Shown: one piece after another, positions 27,583 through 34,408 of the stretch
How the letters are laid out: the number at the start of each line of letters is the position of its first letter
Numbering within the stretch: the stretch's first letter is position 1
Source of the DNA: Acidobacteriaceae bacterium
GTDB lineage: Bacteria > Acidobacteriota > Terriglobia > Terriglobales > Acidobacteriaceae
DNA: 47,112 bases
Assembly (NCBI GenBank): GCA_030041305.1
Contig: JASHOC010000134.1
Coordinates: 1-47,112, forward strand
Reading direction: 5' to 3'
Translations under genes and position numbers: made by a program
Notes under the pieces: model-generated
Seen by the model: only the letters and a program-made list of their open reading frames with translations
Databases searched by the model: none
What the model was told of the DNA's origin: nothing

Positions 27583-28656
27583 TTACCCAGCCAATTCGTT
27601 CGAAGCATCGGCCCGATATTTCCATTCGCGCACGTTTCCAAAAGCAATGCCTGGAAACGCCATGCAGCGTGCAAACTCATCCTGGAAATCCGGCTCCGCG
27701 GCCAGGCTGATGTGCTCCAGCTGCGGCAACGCCGGCTCCTCGCGCTCGAGCAGCATCTGTTTCGCGCCGCGCAGCGCCGTGTTGCCGGCTGCATGGATCA
27801 CTTTTCTCGGCGCCATCAACAAGCCGATGGCCAGAGCGCTGTCGATCTGGACATAGTTGCCGAATGCGCCGGCCAGGTGGACGCGCTTCAGGTCGCCAGA
27901 ACCGGCGCCGATCCGCCTGAGCAGCAGCTTGAACCCTGCCGCAACGGCGCCCTTGGCCAGTTGCAGCTCGCGAATATCAGATTGATACAGAATGACCGGA
28001 TCCACGATCGGAACCAGCTTCGCGCCATGGGCGACGCGGCCGGAGGGCAGAATGGCGCCGCTTTTCAACCCCACGGCTACAGTGTCCATCAGGCCGCTGC
28101 CGCAGATACCGCGCGGCCTGACGTCGCCGATCACGGAAGCCTGCATCCGTCCATCCCGTAACGACACGTGCGCGATGGCGCCCGTCGCGGCGCGCATTCC
28201 CATCCGGATCGCACCGGCTTCAAGGGCCGGCCCTGCAGCAGTGGAAGCGCACACGATCGCACCGCGGTTGCCGATAGCGATCTCGCCGTTTGTGCCCAAG
28301 TCCACCAACGCGACCAGGTCGTCGCCGCACGTCAGACCGGTGGCGATGATGCCGGCCAGGATGTCCGCGCCAACGAATCCTCCCAGGCACCGGGCAAAAC
28401 GGATCACACAGCCTTGGGGCAAAGGCCAATCCAATTCCCGCGGCTCGAAGCGCTGCTCCCCCAGGTGCGGTGAGGCAAAGGGAACCTGCGCGAGCGGCTC
28501 CAGCTCGCATCCACTGGACAGGTGGTGCATCACCGTGTTGCCGACAAGCACCACCTCGCGAACCTCCTTTTCGTGTCCCGTGGCGAGCTTCACGACGGTT
28601 TGCCGCAGCGTCGTGCGGATCACGGTGGTCAGATCGGCGCCGCCCAGGGCAGCGCG
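27583..28656 (-). pseudogene. Truncated corrinoid reductive activator (RACo-type, ASKHA domain)
   Basis: Carries only the C-terminal part of RACo-like proteins: VLVGNTVMHHLSSG, CLGGFVGADILAG, ALVDLGTNGEIAI, TAAGPALEAGAI, GICGSGLMDTVA and HLAGAFGNYV are ASKHA (acetate-sugar kinase/Hsp70/actin) blocks. The family normally has an N-terminal [2Fe-2S] ferredoxin domain and a linker, about 600 residues in all; here about 350 remain, and the ferredoxin and the first actin-like strand are gone. A GTG at 28623 could serve as start but has no ribosome site. The frame enters from out-of-frame methyltransferase sequence near 28630-28660. Predicted unable to accept electrons, so unable to reduce Co(II). 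Confidence 0.65.
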
Positions 28657-28829
28657 GCGCGTTCGATGACCCGGCCCAAGGTAGAGCCTTCCTGGCGGGC
28701 TTGTTCCGGATCGCTTTCTTCATGCAGCACCAGGTTGGCGCCGATGGGCACGCGCAACCCGCTGGCGGCGAGATCGAGATAGAACTGGGAATTCAAGGCT
28801 TCGGTCTTTTCCGTTATTACACGACGACT
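28629..28829 (-). pseudogene. N-terminal fragment of a URO-D-family corrinoid methyltransferase
   Basis: Translating the minus strand right after the corrinoid protein stop gives a frame with QFYLDLAASGLRVPIGANL then VLHEESDPEQ and GSTLGRVIERAA, ending at a TGA (28629). I recall this arrangement, with LVLHE and LGRVxE, from the N-terminus of methyltransferases of the uroporphyrinogen-decarboxylase superfamily. No ATG, GTG or ribosome site precedes it; an ATA (possibly a decayed ATG) lies at its start. About 60 codons remain of about 350. It is followed in another frame by the activator fragment. Confidence 0.5.
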
Positions 28830-29462
28830 CTAGGCCGCTGGAACGAGACTCTTTACCAGTCCGACTGCGCCGCTGGCGTTATCACAGTAGCCATCGGCGC
28901 CGATCTCCCGCGCGTACTCCATGGTGACCGGCGCGCCGCCGATGAGAACCTTCACACGATCTCGCAGGCCTGCGTTCTTGAGCGCGTCGATCGTGGTCCT
29001 CATCTGCGGCATGGTCATCGTCAGCAGCGCCGACATGCACACCACTTGCGGTTTGCCTTCCTCCACCGCAGCCACAAACTTCTCCGGCGACACGTCCGCA
29101 CCCAGGTCGATCACCTCGAAGCCCCCGCCTTCCAGCATCGAGGCGACGATATTCTTGCCGATGTGGTGCAGGTCGCCCTTTACCGTGCCGATCACAATCG
29201 AGGTCGACAGCTTCTGCCCCGATGCGCGCAGCAGAGGGCGAAGCATCTCCATGGCGCTCTTCATGGCGCGGCCCGCCAGCAGTAATTCGGGAATGAAATA
29301 CTCCTCCGCCTCAAACAGCCGGCCCACTTCGCCCATGGCCGGCGCCATCGATTCCGAAATCAGAGCGATCGGCGCGGCGCCCGCGCTGAGAGCGGCTTCT
29401 GTAGCGGCTCGCGCCTTCTTGGCGTCGCCGTTGACAATGGCGTCGTAAAGATCATTGACCAT
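28830..29462 (-). CDS. Corrinoid protein (MtaC/MtbC-type methyltransferase cobalamin-binding subunit)
   Basis: A 210-residue cobalamin carrier. The N-terminal helical cap (LYDAIVNGDAKKA, LISESMAPAMGEVGRLFEAEEYFIPELLLA) precedes a Rossmann-like domain with the base-off ligand motif DLHHIGKN (DxHxxG), then VIDLGADVSPE and VLIGGAPVT. It would carry a methyl group from a substrate-specific methyltransferase to a second acceptor. The ATG at 29462 fits the family start; the frame is open farther upstream without similarity. The intact methyltransferase lies divergently 315 bases away, while fragments of a second one and of the activator follow on the same strand. Confidence 0.9.
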   Translation of the reverse strand: MVNDLYDAIVNGDAKKARAATEAALSAGAAPIALISESMAPAMGEVGRLFEAEEYFIPELLLAGRAMKSAMEMLRPLLRASGQKLSTSIVIGTVKGDLHHIGKNIVASMLEGGGFEVIDLGADVSPEKFVAAVEEGKPQVVCMSALLTMTMPQMRTTIDALKNAGLRDRVKVLIGGAPVTMEYAREIGADGYCDNASGAVGLVKSLVPAA

Positions 29463-29776
29463 GCTTGACCTGGATCGCGACGGATTCAAGAAGACGGCGC
29501 AAAAAGGAACGCTCCGGCTTCCTGGCGCCCGAAACATGAACTCTTTTTGATTTGCTGGTTTGAGGATGCCCCCGCACAGAGGAAATATCGAGGTTGCGCG
29601 GCGGGATTTGGGTGTGTTCCCCATCCGTGCATCATGTGTCCGGCGACCTTGCTCCGAGTTATGGGTTCGGATACCATGCGTGAAGATTTCGAGCCAGCAT
29701 TCGTTTGCGCCGCGCCCGAAGATGCCGTGCGCCCGGCTACTGCCGCTCAGAACCATTGTGGAAAGAAGAGCACACC
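29463..29776. other. Divergent promoter region between corrinoid protein and methyltransferase
   Basis: About 310 bases between two divergent starts. I see no cobalamin riboswitch box and no clear -35/-10 pair. A reading frame crosses it but shows no recognisable protein. Confidence 0.3.
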
Positions 29777-30811
29777 ATGAACAGCCGCGAGCGCATCCTT
29801 GCTCTTATCGATCACCGGCCGATCGATCGTGTTCCCCTGATGCCCATCACCATGATGTTTGCCGCGTACCGGATCGGGGCCAGGCGCCTGCAGTGCGTCA
29901 CAGATTACCGAGTGCTGGCCGAAGCGCAATTGCGCACCGCCGAACGTTTCGGCCTCGATTTTGTTTCCTGCATCTCCGACCCCGCGCGCGAGTGCGCCGA
30001 CCTGGGCGCCAAAATCCGCTTCTTCGACGATCAGCCGCCGGCGTTTGTTGAAAGCGACGCCCTGCTGGCGAATAAGTCTGTGCTTTCGAGGCTGAAGGCG
30101 CCCGACCCGCTGGGCGGCAGCCGAATGCACGATCGCGTCCAAGCCGCAACCCTGTTGAAGGAAAAGGCTGGCGCGGATCTCATCGTCGAAGGATGGATCG
30201 AGGGCCCCTGCTGCATGGCCGCCAACCTCCGCGGCATCAACGCGCTTATGCTCGATTTCTACGACGATCCCGCGTTCGTTGAAGATCTGCCGGCCTTCGT
30301 CACCGAGGTGGCGATCGTCTTCGCCCGCGCGCAACGGGACGCCGGCGTCGATCTGATGGGCGTCGGAGATGCGCCGGCTTCGCTCATTGGCCGGCAGTTG
30401 TTCGAGAACATGATCGCGCCCTGGCACGTGAAGCTGGTTGAGGCGCTGCGGGCGTTGGGCCTTAAGACCCGGTCGCACATCTGCGGCAACACCTCGAAGA
30501 TCTGCAAGCCCCGCGCCCGCATCGGCTACTACATCGTTGGCATCGACTCCCAGGTGTCAGCCGAACTGGCGCGCCGGGACATGGGCCCCGACACTATTAT
30601 CCTGGGCAATGTCCCTACCGTGGCCGTGATGGAGAAGGGCACGCCCGACGACGTCCGCCGCGCTGCGGCCAGTTGCCACCGCGCCCTAGGGGAGAGTTTC
30701 ATCCTGTCCGCAGGCTGCGAGATCCCGCGCACCACCCCCGTCGCGAATATGGACGCCCTCTGCGAGTACGCCCGAACACAGCAGAAGAGCCCCGAACCAT
30801 TAGCAAGGTGA
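29777..30811 (+). CDS. URO-D-superfamily corrinoid methyltransferase
   Basis: A 344-residue protein of the uroporphyrinogen-decarboxylase superfamily. The N-terminus (SRERILALIDHRPIDRVPLMP) and the zinc-site region HICGNTSKIC, with GCEIPRTTPVANM near the end, match MtaA/MtbA-like and O-demethylase methyltransferases, which bind Zn by His and two Cys. It is not a heme enzyme: the uroporphyrinogen-binding N-terminal Arg pattern is absent. The part after the zinc motif (CKPRARIGYYIVGID) departs from the usual T-x2-ILx2MA pattern. The corrinoid protein is the likely partner. GGAAAGAAG lies before ATG. Confidence 0.82.
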   Translation: MNSRERILALIDHRPIDRVPLMPITMMFAAYRIGARRLQCVTDYRVLAEAQLRTAERFGLDFVSCISDPARECADLGAKIRFFDDQPPAFVESDALLANKSVLSRLKAPDPLGGSRMHDRVQAATLLKEKAGADLIVEGWIEGPCCMAANLRGINALMLDFYDDPAFVEDLPAFVTEVAIVFARAQRDAGVDLMGVGDAPASLIGRQLFENMIAPWHVKLVEALRALGLKTRSHICGNTSKICKPRARIGYYIVGIDSQVSAELARRDMGPDTIILGNVPTVAVMEKGTPDDVRRAAASCHRALGESFILSAGCEIPRTTPVANMDALCEYARTQQKSPEPLAR

Positions 30812-30967
30812 TCAAATCACATTCCGGGGCTTCGGTCGGACATGCCTCATCATCGACGCCGGTTTCACCAAAAAGCAAACTGGACGATGCGCAATGGAGT
30901 TTTCGCTCACGCTCAGGGAGTCGGAAACATTTGACCGTAAGAAAGCGCGGAACGACAATGAATTTTG

Positions 30968-31002
30968 GCTCCTGAGGCAAAAGCAACGGATTCCTCAGGA
31001 GC
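30968..31002. promoter_or_regulatory. Inverted repeat before the AraD1-like gene
   Basis: Perfect 10-base stem GCTCCTGAGG / CCTCAGGAGC with a 15-base loop, about 60 bases before the TTG start. No T tract follows, so an operator or leader structure is more likely than a terminator. Confidence 0.4.
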
Positions 31003-31063
31003 GCAGGCATGTGGCTGCCGCTCGCGTGAAACTGCGGAGTTGCGATCCCAAAAGGAGAACTTT

Positions 31064-32059
31064 TTGCCTTTTTCGCTGATTCAATACTGTCAGCCGTCCG
31101 GAGAACGCGTTGTGGCCGCTCTCGACGCGGCGGGTTCGGCAATTCGGCTCACCGGCACCCGCTCAGTTTATGACTTGGCATCGCGCGCGGTGGCGCAAGA
31201 AACGAGCCTGGATACGGCGATTCGCGAAGCGGTCGGCGTGGACGTCGTGGATCTCGACGCCATACAGAAGGAAGGCCGATTTTTGCCCCCCATCGATCAT
31301 CCCGAACCCGCCCGGTTGTACCTGACGGGCACCGGGCTCACGCATCTCGGTTCGGCGGAAGGCCGCGACCAAATGCACCGCTCGGCCGCCGCCAAATCCG
31401 AGCAAACCGACTCCATGAAGATGTTCCAGATGGGTCTCGAAGGCGGCAAGCCGCAGCCCGGCACAACCGGCGTACAGCCCGAATGGTTCTACAAGGGAAA
31501 CGGAAGTTGCATAGCTGCGCCCGGCGGGCCGATTGTTTCCCCCGCGTTTGCGCTCGACGCTGGAGAGGAACCGGAGATTGCGGGCGTGTATCTTATCGGG
31601 CCCGGCGGAACACCGTTACGGCTCGGCTTCTGCCTGGCCAACGAATTCTCCGATCATGTGACGGAGCGCGCCAATTACCTCTGGCTCGCGCACTCCAAGT
31701 TGCGCCAGGCGGCACTGGGGCCGGAACTGCTCACCGGCGACTTACCGCCAGACGTGCGCGGCGTCACCCGTATTTTGCGCAACGGCGCGGTGGTCTGGGA
31801 AAAGCCGTTCCTTTCCGGCGAGAAGAACATGTCGCACAGCATCGAAAATCTGGAGCATCACCATTTCAAGTATGCGCAATTTCGCCGTCCTGGAGATGTC
31901 CACGTGCATTTCTTTGGAACGGCCACATTGTCGTTCTCCGACGGGTTTTGCGCGGCGCCGGGCGACGTCATTGAGATGGAGGCTTCCCCCTTCCGTTTGC
32001 GGTTGCGCAACGCCGTCATGGTCGCGCCGGAAGAGGAGATCACCATCCGCGCGCTCTGA
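31064..32059 (+). CDS. AraD1/GguC-like fumarylacetoacetate-hydrolase-fold enzyme
   Basis: A 331-residue protein of the AraD1 (GguC) branch of the FAH superfamily. Recognisable blocks are SGERVVAALD near the N-terminus, LTGTGLTHLGSAEGRDQMH, KMFQMGLEGGKP, EWFYKGNGSCI (substrate loop), EEPEIAGVYLI (metal-type Glu residues), LANEFSDHVTE, and HVHFFGTATLSF near the end. Members are linked to arabinonate and related sugar-acid catabolism, dehydrating 2-keto-3-deoxy acids. The start is a TTG: AAAGGAG lies 6 bases before it, and the protein begins PFSLIQYC, as expected. It sits after the corrinoid genes but is more likely linked to the window's sugar-acid dehydratases. Confidence 0.8.
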   Translation: MPFSLIQYCQPSGERVVAALDAAGSAIRLTGTRSVYDLASRAVAQETSLDTAIREAVGVDVVDLDAIQKEGRFLPPIDHPEPARLYLTGTGLTHLGSAEGRDQMHRSAAAKSEQTDSMKMFQMGLEGGKPQPGTTGVQPEWFYKGNGSCIAAPGGPIVSPAFALDAGEEPEIAGVYLIGPGGTPLRLGFCLANEFSDHVTERANYLWLAHSKLRQAALGPELLTGDLPPDVRGVTRILRNGAVVWEKPFLSGEKNMSHSIENLEHHHFKYAQFRRPGDVHVHFFGTATLSFSDGFCAAPGDVIEMEASPFRLRLRNAVMVAPEEEITIRAL

Positions 32060-32138
32060 ATCTGCCGCCCCTCGTCGATGGCGGCCGTTCCCGCCATAGC
32101 ACTTCTCCTTCCGCTGCATACCGAAGCCGGGAACTTAA

Positions 32139-32171
32139 GTGGCAATTCCGCCAAAGAATCGCCACCTCTTT
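32139..32171 (+). terminator. Rho-independent-like terminator after the AraD1-like gene
   Basis: A 10-base stem with one mismatch (GTGGCAATTC / GAATCGCCAC, loop of 7), followed by CTCTTT. It lies 80 bases after the stop. Confidence 0.55.
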
Positions 32172-32310
32172 CAATCCGATCCACTCCTGTCCGAATTTCC
32201 CAATAAAATCAATATTATAGGAAGTGGTTTGTCCGGTCTTGTCCGGTATCGTCCACCTGAATCCGTTTGTAAACCGGGTACGCGATGGGTATAGTTGTGT
32301 GGATTAACGG
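32172..32310. other. AT-richer left flank of the decayed element
   Basis: Base composition drops here compared with the flanking genes. TTGTCCGG occurs twice within 20 bases (about 32228-32245). GGTACGCGATGGGTATAG resembles the leader often seen before P4-type integrases. No full tRNA or clear attachment core found. Confidence 0.3.
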
Positions 32311-32840
32311 GGGGTTCACAGGGCTGGAGCGAAACTTAGGGACCTTCAGGTCGCCAAGGCGAAACCCAGGGAAAAGCCCTACAAGATATCGGGCGGTCGT
32401 GGTCTGTACCTTTGGGTGACGCCTCCGGTCGGGAAGTATTGGCGATGGAGATTCCACCTTAACGGCAAAGAACAAATCATGTCGCCCGGAGAGTACCCGG
32501 CGACGAGCCTCAGTGACGCCCGAATGGAGCACCGAGAGTACCACACCATTCTCAGGGGCGGGCAAAGCCCCATCGCCGTCCACAAAGAGCGGTTGAGCGA
32601 GATTGCACAGGTAAAGGCAGGGCGAAGACCGGCGCGGGAACCCGGAGCGCTGACGATGCATCCGGAAGGTAGCTTCGGCGCGGTCGGGGAGGAATGGTTT
32701 GACCATTGGAACAAGGGCAACGACCCCGATTACGTAAAGCAGGTGAGGGGTTGGTTGGATGAAGACATCCTGCCGAAGCTTGGCAAGCGGCCCATTGGCG
32801 AGATTGACGCCCCTGAAATCATGGGAATGGTCAAGCCCAT
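32311..32840 (+). pseudogene. P4-type tyrosine integrase, N-terminal remnant
   Basis: The frame after the stop at 32305 reads LRDLQVAKAKPREKPYKISGG then GLYLWVTPPVGKYWRWRF, KEQIMSPGEYPATSLSDAR, which is the DUF4102 arm-binding domain of P4-like integrases. SFGAVGEEWFDHW and VKQVRGWLDEDILPKLGKRP, IGEIDAPEI then belong to the core-binding domain. The catalytic domain (Arg...His-x-x-Arg...Tyr) is absent; homology ends near EIMGMVKPI. There is no start codon at the expected N-terminus; the first in-frame GTG/ATG lies deep inside. The gene is thus damaged at both ends. Confidence 0.7.
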
Positions 32841-33045
32841 TCACAAAGGCGACCTAAGCGTTGGGCTCGCAGATGATGCTCGAATGGCGGACCTCATCAG
32901 CATATTCAAAGAAAACGGGTTCAACGAAATCTATAGCGACAACAACGTTAACTACCATGTTGAATGGGCTCCTGGACACATGAACCATATTCACTTTGGG
33001 AAGACGCTTCACCTCGCGCAGTGTGAGATTGGACCGTGCAAATGA
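32841..33045 (+). pseudogene. C-terminal fragment of an unknown protein, fused in frame to the integrase remnant
   Basis: From HKGDLSVGLADD the sequence no longer resembles an integrase. It reads DLISIFKENGFNEIYSDN, then WAPGHMNHIHFG, a His-rich ending that recalls tails of secreted toxin or amidase-like proteins. I do not recognise the family. The TGA overlaps the ATG of the next gene (ATGA), which suggests that the fragment once formed a coupled pair with it. Confidence 0.4.
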
Positions 33046-33557
33046 GAATGAATCGCGTGTTTCTTACAATGATTATCCTCCTTGCAGTCGGCAGTTCGAA
33101 ATGCTCGGCCCAAGAGGTTGAGATAGAAAATGTCCCTGGCGAGGTCCTTGAAGCCACCGAACTGGGCCCATTTGCTCAATCTTGCGTTCTGGATGGATCG
33201 GTAAATCCGTTCTGTTTGCGCGGAGATTTCGACGGAGACGGAAAAGCTGACTACGCAATTCGAATTAAGGCGAAGGCAGGAAATGCCTCGGGAATCGCAA
33301 TCTGGCTGAGTAGTCTCCATAAGTTGGTGGTTTTGGGAGCTGGCGTTCCGTTCAAGGTGTCTGGGACCATTGTTTCCAATTTGGACTTCTTAGCCACTTG
33401 GCAAGTCTATGGGAAGCGTTATGTCGAGCGCGGAGTTGAATCTGGACCCCCTCCGCACCTTATTGGCGAAGCCATTCTAGTTGGAAAACGTGAGAGTGCA
33501 AGTGGACTGATCTATTGGAATGGCAAGACATTCGAATGGCACCAGCAGGGAGATTGA
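33042..33557 (+). CDS. Small exported protein with FG-GAP/VCBS-like motif
   Basis: A 171-residue protein with a Sec leader (FLTMIILLAVGSSKCSAQ). One calcium-loop-like motif, GDFDGDGKADYAIRI, is typical of FG-GAP/VCBS repeats, although a single copy cannot make a propeller. The C-terminus ends in IYWNGKTFEWHQQ. The Cys in the leader region (SSKCSAQ) might be a lipidation site, but the lipobox is poor. Three closely spaced starts (GTG 33036, ATG 33042, ATG 33048) are possible; 33042 overlaps the previous stop. The function is unknown; in an old mobile element, a partner or protective protein for the preceding fragment is possible. Confidence 0.6.
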   Translation: MRMNRVFLTMIILLAVGSSKCSAQEVEIENVPGEVLEATELGPFAQSCVLDGSVNPFCLRGDFDGDGKADYAIRIKAKAGNASGIAIWLSSLHKLVVLGAGVPFKVSGTIVSNLDFLATWQVYGKRYVERGVESGPPPHLIGEAILVGKRESASGLIYWNGKTFEWHQQGD

Positions 33558-33860
33558 AAGTTTAAAGTCAATGATGAGCGGTACTTGAACCACAGGCTCT
33601 ACGAAGTCGGCCGATTTTGATTTAACAGGGCAGCGAGTCTTGCTTAGTGAGCTTCCGCTGGTCAGGCAGCCAGGCAGAGGGGTAAAATGAAAAAGTCTGG
33701 CCTGATATTTCTCGACAATTGTATAGCTCTATTTAGCTCTGTTTTGGGGGGGGTAACAGGCAGTTTCATGGAATGGAGGGACTATATGGAAACTGGCCTA
33801 AGATATCTAGGCCGTTCACATTCAACAAGTTATATTAGGATCAACAATTTACAGTAGGAC
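33558..33860. other. AT-rich non-coding part of the decayed element
   Basis: No supported gene. It contains a run of G's after TTTT near 33745, and a near-perfect palindrome GGCCTAAGATATCTAGGCC at 33795-33813. Confidence 0.3.
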
Positions 33861-33888
33861 AGGAAGTCGAGTCCCTTCTTCGGCACCA
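33861..33888. other. Possible attachment-site remnant: tRNA-Leu-like 3' end
   Basis: AGGAAGTCGAGTCCC then TTCTTCGGCACCA resembles a tRNA 3' end: the T-loop-like GTCGAGTCC and CTTCGGCACCA, an acceptor strand with CCA seen in Leu tRNAs. The T stem pairs poorly and the 5' tRNA body is absent, so this is not a gene. It sits about 140 bases before a second integrase-like remnant, as an attachment core would. Confidence 0.4.
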
Positions 33889-34025
33889 ATTCGTTTAGAG
33901 CTGAGCATTTAGGTCGGGTCTGGCGATCTGCTTTGACATTTCTGGCGTGCGGCTGTCTGCCTCTGCCTGTCCCGCCTCCATTCCAGCCAACACATGCTCC
34001 CATACCCACCCGCGGGAAAGGAGCA

Positions 34026-34330
34026 TGAGCAGGACCCACAAAGCAGCCCGACTCTACCGGTCCGTCAAGATCGGCAACAGCTGGACCTTCCGCACCCGTC
34101 GAGGGGGATCCGCTCGCCTTGTCGGAAGGCTCCTACTGCCGCCGGTGCTTCAGGGGTTCCGTTTGTGTCCGCAAATCATACCGCGCCGGAAGTTACGGTC
34201 ACGGCGGCGAATGGATCATGCCGGTGAGAACACACGTTCATTCGAAACTCCCCCATCCCGGCTTAGACTCATCGGCGTGAAACGCATATTCAATGTCACC
34301 GTAGCCGATGACTTCTGGCGGTGACAGGCG
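34026..34330 (+). pseudogene. Frameshifted N-terminal remnant of a second integrase-like protein
   Basis: GGAAAGGAGC precedes an ATG whose frame reads THKAARLYRSVKIGNSWTF; after about 30 codons the similarity moves to another frame, ALSEGSYCRRCFRGS then VCVRKS. I recall a similar layout, LYRxVxI...EGxYYLxWxxG, at the N-terminus of tyrosine recombinases in Acidobacteria. The catalytic part is absent. Confidence 0.35.
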
Positions 34331-34408
34331 CGGCAGTTTTTGGCTCCGCAAGAGGATTTATAACCTGACGAGTCAAGGAGCAGCCGCGACAGCCAGCGGA
34401 GCCGCGGA

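Noticed and set aside
28220..28723. Alternative minus-strand frame of 167 codons over the activator start, as a possible intact gene
   Set aside because: Its sequence is low-complexity Arg/His/Gly and the ASKHA motifs lie in the other frame.
33861..33888. A working tRNA-Leu gene
   Set aside because: Only the 3' end resembles a tRNA; no acceptor 5' strand, D arm or anticodon arm can be found upstream.
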